This document shows, one piece after another, positions 42,301 to 49,022 of a DNA stretch of 64,000 nucleotides (the stretch's first letter is position 1; every line of letters begins with the position of its first letter). This DNA is from Acinetobacter sp. CFCC 10889 (lineage in GTDB: Bacteria; Pseudomonadota; Gammaproteobacteria; Pseudomonadales; Moraxellaceae). A program made the position numbers and the translations under genes. The stretch lies in contig NZ_LQXQ01000014.1 in the NCBI RefSeq assembly GCF_003268395.1, forward strand, positions 1 through 64,000. Direction: 5' to 3'. The notes below the pieces were generated by a model that saw nothing but the letters and a program-made list of their open reading frames with translations, had not been told where the DNA came from and ran no database searches.

Positions 42301-42369
42301 CTTTTTGATCTTATCTATGGCTTTACGTTCGTGTTCGTGGATACCAGTTTCGGTATAGCTAATTTTCAT
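39361..42369 (-). CDS. NERD nuclease-kinase fusion protein with two kinase-like domains
   Basis: A 1002-aa protein. Residues 1-170 form a NERD domain with the nuclease-type residues D62 (F-E-Y-D-L-L-V-I) and E75-F-K77 (I-L-V-I-E-F-K-D-W). Two Ser/Thr-kinase-like domains follow: one with H-G-D-I-G-D-H-S-V-W at 361-370 and N-F in the DFG position, and one with K535 in V-K-T-W, H-G-H-L-D-D-H-N-I-L at 631-640 and T-D-C-Y at 651-654. Neither keeps a canonical D-F-G, so activity may be altered. A Q/K/E-rich coiled coil lies near 890-930. First gene of the operon. NERD plus kinase also occurs in PglW of BREX, but no methylase or PglZ is present here. Confidence 0.9.
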   Translation of the reverse strand: MKISYTETGIHEHERKAIDKIKKVFDVSPKTKNWRAYAGFEFMHSTGKKGRGARDVQKFEYDLLVITHANILVIEFKDWNGKKVTKSAGKWYLDNQEKDPCPVEKNKNKMFLVRNKLDDMVKEKRKQGITFHNQSVEHFVVMCGKADYSSLPKEDLEHILSLDEFIQLAQPSIFDEMFRAHLERDGRIWNIKKEYHPIIDEIFAPDQIQPRSLIINNHERGELIFRHPKNIYAEYKAHSLNIVGEKSLMRCWDFNELQISNSKMSQPQHRFDFICNERQIFQRIKTEKPDLYQSCLHPITNPTLDDMTSKYNELYELPDNSHRINEFIGSFATKMSDSEKFDLFQILISKVNQLHQMGIVHGDIGDHSVWISYKKEVQLSNFSAASDQTHSPHPDTELVDILPFLNTSANRPNLDLTVTQQDVYWLAQIIVHIWKNKRLSQKSLKGFDTAQLDQDHWLERILICALTGRYENTDTLFQDFLAGKPTEEISYELEEAVLDPFLNQTNIYISYPMLGAPLEVNAQYSLYASENSFVKTWMGKVPSSMTTYQKSCYKRFFEDLKSIKSISPKFLPQIIDFGLSTITASVYLVTASVKGEPWKIAVQNSSDQEKNDLAIKLLQSLKSFHEHEYHHGHLDDHNILVDRTNLNVVFTDCYHPEVLQRDSSSHYYPKDIETPTIKQCDNYAALQLIAELYGIVLSTEQHTPLDQSLTWLYEAFKTELLEDESVRYIDNTRFMEAFECKGADVKEAPQIMIYTGKVDSPFIIYPENGKLYIQLEPAREGDIRLTLSGINGTLKGFYKPHQKELSFIDFVQQQELWWRASKDADCSIDASIQVHPLSGMSKRDNIVDLNNFLSQDQNFSEALDRYNQLQLNQIKEKKEALQIQREVNQVQETKHFVQNNNDAKTTVTGNTIQSAYQQPFDIETKELWKKVMVTERHAHPTIILSEPLKTVENKHHKNSTSAIAYYDLEEDISAKFSKTDKVDVMCTKETGKGGIILSVLVQ

Positions 42370-43175
42370 TATTAAAAATCCTAAATTAAATCAATTATTT
42401 ATTTTTGTACATACAAAAGTAGAGATCAAAAAAATGATGCAATATTTTTTACATTCACTAATGCCGTATATACCTGTTAGGTTTTTTAGAAAAAATACTT
42501 AAGAAAGAATTTTCTCTTGTGTTTAGTACTTTGTTTGTTAGGCTTTATGGCCCTCCGAAAGAAATATTTGTTAAGTTCAGTAGGATTTAAAAAAAAATAA
42601 TTTGCCGAAAGTTTTGATAAAACATCTGAGTCTTCGTGCATGATCATTATTGTAATGATCTACCTCAATCATTGAGTTTAAGCAAAACGTATTTCACTTA
42701 AACTGAGCAGAATCTGTTTTTAAATACTATAGAAATTATTTTAGATGTCTAACATTTTTTTTTAAAAAAAGAAAAAAAACAACCTAAGTTATTGTAAATA
42801 TTTGATTTAAATATTTTATTGGAGATAAGTCTTTGAAAATAGTAAAGTCAAACTACCATAATGAATTCACCAGACAGAGAATATTTCACAACTAAGCTGT
42901 AACTTTAATCTGTGCTGTTCGGATAGTTTTTTTAAATTGTGTGAAATCTTTCACTCTATTCAGATTGGCATGTCTAAATATGATTAATTAACTGAATTTT
43001 AATGATGAATTCACATTCACCTAACCAACTTTTAGTCCCTTTTTTATTTTCTATAGCAATACAAAGTTCTTCCATCTGTTTTTGCATTTGATTCTTTTAA
43101 ACTTAAAAGTTGGCATGTAATTTAAATTTCTGTAAATTACATGCTTTAAATTAACACTAAATGTAAAGCTATTGT
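42370..43175. promoter_or_regulatory. Long divergent control region between kinase operon and RES gene
   Basis: 806 bp with no open frame of note. Several perfect inverted repeats: GATCATTA-TTG-TAATGATC (42642-42660), CTCAAT-C-ATTGAG (42664-42676), AGTTTAAG / CTTAAACT with 14-nt spacer (42675-42704), and GCATGTAATTTA / TAAATTACATGC (43113-43144). The clustering suggests operators or a structured RNA between two presumed immune units. Confidence 0.55.
43113..43144. promoter_or_regulatory. 12-bp perfect inverted repeat before the RES gene
   Basis: GCATGTAATTTA and TAAATTACATGC separated by 8 bp, ending 31 bp before the start codon; placed like an operator or a 5' leader hairpin. Confidence 0.6.
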
Positions 43176-44459
43176 ATGAAATATCAACATGATGAAGCAA
43201 TATGCATGCAATGTATCGAAGATAAATTTCTTCGTGAATTAGTATTTGAAAAAAATAAAAATCAAACATGTATTGAATGTGGAAAAAATAATTACTCTAT
43301 TAGTATTAAAGAGTTGGCAGAATATATAGATACATTTATTCGTGAGCATTTTAGGCACGGAACATATGAACGTAGATTTAATATTGAGCATGATGGCTAT
43401 TGGGATGAGCAGGGAGGAGAGGATCTAATTTCAATAATTAGTATTATTTGTGGTCAAGATTTTAAATGTGTTGATGACATTGCCCAAATTTTAATTGAAC
43501 AAGATGTATATGATGTCCGTGATGGTGAAGATCCCTTTTATGGGTTAGATATTGGATATGAAGAGAAAAAAATTTATCTTGATGACATACACAATAGTTG
43601 GCAACAAATAGAAAATGAAATAAAAACAAAAAGAAGATTTTTTAGTAACAGAGCACAAGAATTTTTTGAATGGTTATTTGATGATATCGAGCATTTACAT
43701 ATATATGACCATCAAAGTGATCCTACTGAAAGGAGAAAGAGCGTTATTTATGAATTACCAGTAGATACATTATTATTTCGTGCACGCAGAGCTGATACTT
43801 TAGAAATTTGTAAGCAATATATTGATAGTGCAGTTAAAAATATTTCTCCACCCCCAGCAAAATATGCAAAGGAAGGACGAATGAATGCTAAAGGTGTTTC
43901 AATTTTTTATGCTGCAACGGAAAAAGAAACATGCATTGCTGAAATGAGAACTTCAATTGGAAGTTTCGTTGTGCTTGGGCAATTTAAAACTGAAGAGCCA
44001 ATTAGAATTTTAGACTTTAGTTATTTTGAAAAAGCTTTTTGGAAAAATAGTCTATTAAGTTATTTTCAAGATGATTTTGAAGAACAGGTAAAACGTAGAA
44101 AATTTTTAAAAGAAATTCATAGATTAATAAGTAAACCTATCATTTCTGGTTATGAAGATGGGTATTTAATGACTCAAGCATTAGCAGAGTATATCGCATA
44201 TGTTTACCCAAAAAACATTGATGGATTGTTATTTAAATCTACACAACATGATAAAGGTTCAAATATTGTTATCTTTTCTAAAAAAAATAACAGGTGGCGA
44301 AATAATCAGGAAGGTTTTTCAATATTTCCTGTTGAACTTGTAAGTAACAGTCTTGAAATTCATAAAATTGTTGGGATAGCATACGACGCTAAAAAAATTA
44401 ATTTTTCTAACTCAGATAACAATTTCTATATAGAAAGGGATTATGATGAAGATTACTAA
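43176..44459 (+). CDS. HEPN/RES-domain protein, putative NAD-degrading effector
   Basis: A 427-aa protein. The N-terminus has a zinc-ribbon-like C10-x2-C13 and C32-x2-C35 set, followed by a helical domain resembling the HEPN/RES N-terminal domain. The RES domain covers about residues 195-380, with R202 (L-F-R-A-R-R-A-D), G-R-M-N-A-K-G at 234-240, Y245 and E256 (I-A-E-M-R). RES toxins such as MbcT and Res break down NAD+. No Xre-type antitoxin is adjacent, so this longer form may be a conditional effector rather than a simple toxin. It meets the convergent gene with a 4-bp overlap. Confidence 0.88.
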   Translation: MKYQHDEAICMQCIEDKFLRELVFEKNKNQTCIECGKNNYSISIKELAEYIDTFIREHFRHGTYERRFNIEHDGYWDEQGGEDLISIISIICGQDFKCVDDIAQILIEQDVYDVRDGEDPFYGLDIGYEEKKIYLDDIHNSWQQIENEIKTKRRFFSNRAQEFFEWLFDDIEHLHIYDHQSDPTERRKSVIYELPVDTLLFRARRADTLEICKQYIDSAVKNISPPPAKYAKEGRMNAKGVSIFYAATEKETCIAEMRTSIGSFVVLGQFKTEEPIRILDFSYFEKAFWKNSLLSYFQDDFEEQVKRRKFLKEIHRLISKPIISGYEDGYLMTQALAEYIAYVYPKNIDGLLFKSTQHDKGSNIVIFSKKNNRWRNNQEGFSIFPVELVSNSLEIHKIVGIAYDAKKINFSNSDNNFYIERDYDEDY

Positions 44460-45361
44460 AAATTATTTGAGTCAGAGGTATCAATTATTTTTTTAAGCTT
44501 TGAATTGTTATTTTGAGCTAATAATCGGTTCGATAATATATCAAATAATGATGAATATTTTTGTCTAAAGATTGAGATTATAATTTTATTGGTATTATTT
44601 TTTTCAAAAAAATAAATTTCAAAATTTTTATTATTCTCAATAAATTTAATAAACTTAAGCCCACTTCTATCAAATTGGTCTAATAATTTTAATAAACCAT
44701 TTCGTGGTATAATAAAAGCAACATATTTTTCGTTAAATAAATTTAATTTAGCTTGATTTATTGTGTGAAATATTATTTGTGCATTTAGTTTAATTGGCTC
44801 CTTAAGCCTTGCTGCAATGTATTGCGCAGCTGCTAAATGGTGTGAACCACCAGAGTTTGATAAGAAAAGTTTGTCATTCCACCCATAAATAAGAAAATTA
44901 TCACTTGTTGTTTTTGGTGAATGGATGATACGAATTTCATAATGATTCAGCATTTTTTTTAATTGTTCGACACATATTATTTGAACATAAGAAGGACAGT
45001 ATTTTTCAACAAATTCATCTATAGACCGAAGTTCATTTAAAGGTGATTTTGAATTAGAAAAACCATCAAGTTCAGATATATCGACACTATAATTTTTATG
45101 GCTGTGTTTTTCAAATATTGGGTTGAATACTGATATTAATTGATTAACATCTTCTTCAGTCATTTTGAATTTAATAGTGTATCTTGGGAGTAATGATTGA
45201 CTATAATAATGTGAAGTTTCTATCTTTAGATAATGAAATGGGAAAACATCATAGGAGCAAATACTATCAGCATCCTCCAATAAAATTTTTGACACATTTT
45301 CTTTTTTCAAATCATTGTAAAGCTTATTTTTTATAAAAAAATCTAATATTAAATCAAACAC
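44456..45361 (-). CDS. Unknown protein downstream of tnsE
   Basis: A 301-aa AT-rich, K/N/I-rich protein with no signal or membrane segment. The most distinctive part is S-N-S-G-G-S-H-H-L-A-A-A-Q-Y-I-A-A-R-L near residues 170-190, which recalls the G-S-H-R-x-A-A motif of ParB/sulfiredoxin-fold proteins; this likeness is weak. It lies 15 bp after the TnsE-like C-terminal frame on the same strand, so it is probably part of that operon rather than of the RES unit, with which it overlaps tail to tail. Confidence 0.75.
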   Translation of the reverse strand: MFDLILDFFIKNKLYNDLKKENVSKILLEDADSICSYDVFPFHYLKIETSHYYSQSLLPRYTIKFKMTEEDVNQLISVFNPIFEKHSHKNYSVDISELDGFSNSKSPLNELRSIDEFVEKYCPSYVQIICVEQLKKMLNHYEIRIIHSPKTTSDNFLIYGWNDKLFLSNSGGSHHLAAAQYIAARLKEPIKLNAQIIFHTINQAKLNLFNEKYVAFIIPRNGLLKLLDQFDRSGLKFIKFIENNKNFEIYFFEKNNTNKIIISIFRQKYSSLFDILSNRLLAQNNNSKLKKIIDTSDSNNF

Positions 45362-45376
45362 TTTAGCCTCCTAGTA

Positions 45377-46216
45377 TTAAACATTTGATTTTATTAGTTT
45401 ATATATTTTTTCGGCTATATGTTCTACTGTTTTGCTAGAATGCTTTAGCCCAGTTTGCTTTCTTTTTATCCCAGATGAAATATTTTGTAAATTACCTAAT
45501 CGTCCGAATAATTGTGTCATTTTATCTACTATTAATTTAGTAGACATATGCAGATCACCAAAATACTGTAATATTTCGTATTTATAGCTATCATTTTCAT
45601 GCCGACCTTCAGTATCTATAATGATAAATTTTTCTAACAGATTTTTATTTCTCAATGTTATTTCTGCAATCATAAATAAGCGTCGTTTTCCAATTTTTTT
45701 CTTTTTATCAAAAGAAAAGTATGACCATTGTCGTTTTTTGCTTGAAGTTAAAAGAGGTGCTGGTGCTGTTCCAAGTATAGAATGATCATCAATGCTGATT
45801 AGTTCTGCATCAACATCAGGATATTCATTTAGAATATCAATAATTTTTTTGAATGTCTCAAAATCAGCTGGAAGAGAGGCTTTATCATCTTGTAAATTAG
45901 CCTTCTTTGTTTCATTTTCTGTAAATTTACCATCCCCAGTGCCATACTGTTTATATAATGTGTCATGTATCTGAGTTTTCATTTGCCCAGCTTTATAATC
46001 ACATTGATCTTTTTCTGTTTTTTTGATTTCTTTATTTTTTATATGTTCAAATCTATTGGTATCATTTTTGAATATATCTGGTTCGATACTATTATCAGGC
46101 TCCTCCGTTGAACTAAGAGGTTTCTCTTGAGTTTTTTTATTAGTTTTTTGAGGGCGATTAATTTCTTTTTTTTTCTGAGTCAGGTTTATCTGTTTCAGAA
46201 TTGGCTTTACGTCCAT
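45377..46216 (-). CDS. tnsE: TnsE-like protein, C-terminal part (separate frame)
   Basis: A 279-aa frame beginning in a K/Q/E-rich linker and ending in a domain whose pattern resembles Tn7 TnsE C-terminal region: F-K-K-I-I-D-I-L-N-E, then strands with F-I-I-I-D-T-E-G-R-H and a final helix with G-L-K-H-S-S-K. In Tn7 TnsE steers insertion to replicating DNA and conjugal plasmids by contacting the sliding clamp. The frame overlaps the previous one at an A9 run (plus-strand T9, 46166-46174); eight A's would fuse them as D-S-E-K-K-E-I-N-R-P-Q-K. The ATG given here lies within the linker and may not be a real start. Confidence 0.65.
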   Translation of the reverse strand: MDVKPILKQINLTQKKKEINRPQKTNKKTQEKPLSSTEEPDNSIEPDIFKNDTNRFEHIKNKEIKKTEKDQCDYKAGQMKTQIHDTLYKQYGTGDGKFTENETKKANLQDDKASLPADFETFKKIIDILNEYPDVDAELISIDDHSILGTAPAPLLTSSKKRQWSYFSFDKKKKIGKRRLFMIAEITLRNKNLLEKFIIIDTEGRHENDSYKYEILQYFGDLHMSTKLIVDKMTQLFGRLGNLQNISSGIKRKQTGLKHSSKTVEHIAEKIYKLIKSNV

Positions 46217-47108
46217 CGTTGTCAGCTAAAACTTCAAGAGTTTCAAAAGGAAAAGGATGAGTACAGTTTAAAATTCTTAAAACTAATATACGGCGATGAT
46301 TGTACCCAATAGTTTTACTTCTTACTGTTAATTCGGTTTCACCCATAAATGGCAAAATAGTTTTTGGGTGTAAGTTAGATGCTTTATTATACTTTTGGAA
46401 CATTAGACTATCATGAACTTCTTGTGCGGCTTTGTATGCTGTTTCATCATTAAGTATTCGACCTAACACCCAGCAATCGTTATCACTAACAATTTGCCTT
46501 CTATGAACAACACAATAGGTATTATTTTTCATACCACTGAAATTAAGGTTAACAAATTTATTGATATTGTGTGAAATCTCGCCTGTATAAATTGCTTTTG
46601 ATAGTAATGTTGATGTTGCAAAATAAAATCGAATAATTTCAGTAATAGGTATAATGATTCCTGCTGGGTCATCACCTAAAGGGAAGCACAAACACCATGA
46701 GTCTTTACCAAATCCTGATGTTCGATGATCAGCATAAGTAATTATATTTTGATTGCCAATTTTATCAGTTGCTTTAAAAAGGCTTGCATTTTCTGAATTT
46801 ATGGTAAGTTTTTCTTTGCTTCCCACAGTTTGTTGTAAAAGTTTTCCATTCTTTAATAAAGATCCGACAGATAAATTAACTATTTGACCGACACCAATTT
46901 CTGTAGTTTCCCATTTTTCAATGGCTTCTGTTGAAGCAAGGTTTCCTTCATAATTTTCTTTTATTAGACCTAAAAGTATTTTCAGAGTTGGTTCAGATTC
47001 CACATTAGAATTAATTTTGATATCCCCTCCAAGCCATTCGACTCGCCATAATCTATCTTTGTATTCAGGCGCGTTCAAATGACTAATTGAATAAGGAGGC
47101 TGATTCAT
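46158..47108 (-). CDS. tnsE: TnsE-like protein, N-terminal part
   Basis: A 316-aa frame starting 102 bp inside the right transposon end. The segment I-I-I-P-I-T-E-I-I-R-F-Y-F-A-T-S-T-L-L matches the I-P-x-L-E-L-A-R-S-L-F pattern of Tn7 TnsE. It leaves frame after K-P-D-S-E-K-K-R-N at an A9 run and stops. The joined protein would be about 575 aa, close to Tn7 TnsE (538 aa as I recall). The break may be a sequencing error, a real mutation, or transcriptional slippage on A9 producing both short and full forms. Confidence 0.65.
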   Translation of the reverse strand: MNQPPYSISHLNAPEYKDRLWRVEWLGGDIKINSNVESEPTLKILLGLIKENYEGNLASTEAIEKWETTEIGVGQIVNLSVGSLLKNGKLLQQTVGSKEKLTINSENASLFKATDKIGNQNIITYADHRTSGFGKDSWCLCFPLGDDPAGIIIPITEIIRFYFATSTLLSKAIYTGEISHNINKFVNLNFSGMKNNTYCVVHRRQIVSDNDCWVLGRILNDETAYKAAQEVHDSLMFQKYNKASNLHPKTILPFMGETELTVRSKTIGYNHRRILVLRILNCTHPFPFETLEVLADNDGRKANSETDKPDSEKKRN

Positions 47109-47161
47109 AGTTATTAATATGTTTAAGTAAATTGCTTTATAGAATCTATTTAAAATTAAAC

Positions 47162-47203
47162 TCAGTCTATTATATTAATGTATCAGTCTATATTATCAAT
47201 GTA
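47162..47203. repeat. Two tandem 21-bp repeats in the right transposon end
   Basis: Read inward from the right end, two adjacent 21-bp units begin TACATTGATAATATAGAC and TACATTAATATAATAGAC and share the ending TGA (18 of 21 identical). Size and position fit transposase (TnsB) binding sites. Confidence 0.75.
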
Positions 47204-47210
47204 ATTGTCA
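47201..47210 (-). repeat. Right terminal inverted repeat of the transposon
   Basis: Plus strand GTAATTGTCA; inward reading TGACAATTAC mirrors the left end. Confidence 0.85.
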
Positions 47211-47215
47211 CCACC
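47211..47215. repeat. Target-site duplication, right copy (CCACC)
   Basis: Matches the copy at 30540-30544. Confidence 0.9.
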
Positions 47216-48126
47216 ACCGACCAAGGCAATGGCAGATGCCGTATGATGTGGTGCGCGAAATGGGCGTTGTCCAAAATGATGCTGTAAATTTGCAATCGAA
47301 TAAATACTGGCAACTTGCAGATTTTCTTGATGATTTAAAGGTGGCAAAATACTCGGCAGACGAGAGGCTAACAAGGTTTTACCTGTGCCTGGCGGACCTT
47401 TAAATAAAATAGAATGTCCTCCTGCCGCAGCTATTTCCAAGGCTCGACGTGGGCGCACTTGACCTTTTACATCCGCCAAATCAAATTTGTAATGTTGTTG
47501 TAAGGTTGTACCTACATTTTCAGTGGCAGAAATTTTTTGTGTTTCTGCAAAATGTTCACAAACTTGTTTTAAATGTGAAGCAGCAAAGACTTCAATATGG
47601 GGCAGTTGAGCAGCTTCTTCAGCATTTTCTTTGGGAAGCATTAAACGATGTTGAGCGTGCTGACACGCCATAGCAATGGTCAAAGTACCTGAACTTGGTC
47701 TGAGATGCCCATCAAGTGCTAATTCACCAATAAATTCAAAGTTATCTGTTTGACCCTCAGGAATCTGCCCTGTTGCAATCAAAATACCCATCGCAATCGG
47801 TAGGTCTAAACGTGAGCCATCTTTGGGTAAATCCGCAGGTGCTAAGTTGATGGTTAAGCGTTTAGTGGGAAATTGAAAACCACTGTTAATAATCGCTGAA
47901 CGCACCCGATCTTTACTTTCCCTGACCGCAGCTTCAGGCAAACCGACAATGGTTAAAGAAGGTAGACCAGCACTGACATGCACTTCTACTTCAATTTGTG
48001 GCGCATGTAACCCGAGTAAGCCTCGGGTATAAATTTTGGCGAGAGACATTTTATTATTTCCAATTTGCTTTATTTTTAATCGTTTTATTATTTTTATGCA
48101 CTTTTTTTGTGCAAAAATACGGTTTT

Positions 48127-48348
48127 TTATTTTTGAACCAATGCTTCTAGCGTTTTAACTTGTGCTTGTAGTGCAGTTAAGCGGGTATTGGCATTTTGTA
48201 GTGCAGTTTTTTGACGTTCTAATTCATCTTTAGAAACTAAGTCCATTTTACTGACTGCTTCATTCAGTAAAGCACGTAAATTATGTTCTAAATCTTTCTT
48301 CGGCTGATCAACTTGTTCCAAAATTGCTTGTAATAGTGTTTCAATCAT
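48127..48348 (-). CDS. ubiK: Ubiquinone biosynthesis accessory factor UbiK
   Basis: A 73-aa protein of the YqiC/BMFP family: helical M-I-E-T-L-L-Q-A-I-L-E-Q-V followed by a C-terminal coiled coil (L-E-R-Q-K-T-A-L-Q-N-A-N-T-R-L-T-A-L) that forms trimers. UbiK helps the Ubi enzymes for aerobic ubiquinone synthesis, linked to lipid binding. The ATG at 48348 is preferred over a TTG at 48360. The ubiK-comM order is common in gammaproteobacteria. Confidence 0.88.
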   Translation of the reverse strand: MIETLLQAILEQVDQPKKDLEHNLRALLNEAVSKMDLVSKDELERQKTALQNANTRLTALQAQVKTLEALVQK

Positions 48349-48567
48349 AGGAATGTCCAAAAAATTACGATATTGGGCTAGTTTAACATTGCTTTGAAAT
48401 AGACCCTAGTGCTAACTGAAGAGCATCGGTTGAATTAATAATAAAATACAAAAAATCAATCACAAATATAAAATTTTTAAAGTGAAAACTACAAGAAAAT
48501 GTATAAAATAAGGTACAAGGCGATTTCTTACAAAATAACTTAACACTCCCCAACCGTTAAGTAATTT

Positions 48568-48583
48568 TGGCATGAAAATTGAA
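48568..48583 (+). promoter_or_regulatory. Candidate sigma-54 promoter for glnK-amtB
   Basis: TGGCATGAAAATTGAA matches the -24/-12 consensus TGGCACG-N4-TTGCA at most positions with correct spacing; the -12 GC is GA, which weakens it. It lies 40 bp before the glnK start, fitting nitrogen control. Confidence 0.5.
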
Positions 48584-48602
48584 CATAAAACCTTACTGGT
48601 GA

Positions 48603-48962
<360 letters not shown>

Positions 48963-49022
48963 TTTGGCATGAAGTTTGCTGAGTAACACATAACTCAGAA
49001 AAAACTTGGTTGGGGGATACGA

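Larger units (their letters stand above)
30545..47210. mobile_element. Tn7-like transposon (AbaR/Tn6022-type) inserted in comM
   Basis: A 16,666-bp element with matching ends (left TGACAATAAC; right, read inward, TGACAATTAC), a 5-bp CCACC duplication, and tnsA-tnsB-tnsC-tniQ at the left plus a TnsE-like pair at the right. comM is the established target of the AbaR/Tn6022 branch of Tn7-like elements in Acinetobacter. Instead of antibiotic or metal resistance it carries a NERD-kinase/helicase/winged-helix operon and a RES-domain gene. It still seems to have all core genes, unless the tnsE frameshift is real. Confidence 0.95.
47183..48049 (-). pseudogene. comM: comM, N-terminal fragment
   Basis: Starts M-S-L-A-K-I-Y-T-R-G-L-L-G, the ChlI/ComM N-terminal Lon-like domain (V-H-V-S-A-G-L-P-S-L-T-I-V-G-L-P), then the Mg-chelatase ATPase domain with Walker A F-K-G-P-P-G-T-G-K-T. 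comM sequence stops after A-L-V-G-G-G at 47211; the last ten codons of the frame (D-N-Y-I-D-N-I-D and stop) come from the transposon. Without the Walker B half the product cannot be a functional ATPase. Lies 77 bp after ubiK, same direction. Confidence 0.97.

Noticed and set aside
39361..42369. Identification of the NERD-kinase protein as PglW and the operon as BREX
   Set aside because: No PglX methylase, PglZ, BrxC or Lon-like gene is present; only the NERD and kinase domains are shared.
30545..47210. Antibiotic or heavy-metal resistance cargo expected for an AbaR-type island
   Set aside because: None of the cargo proteins resembles a resistance enzyme, efflux pump or mercury/cadmium gene.
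30545..47210. CRISPR-associated transposon
   Set aside because: No repeat-spacer array and no cas-like frame exists in the element; the TniQ is of ordinary Tn7 type.
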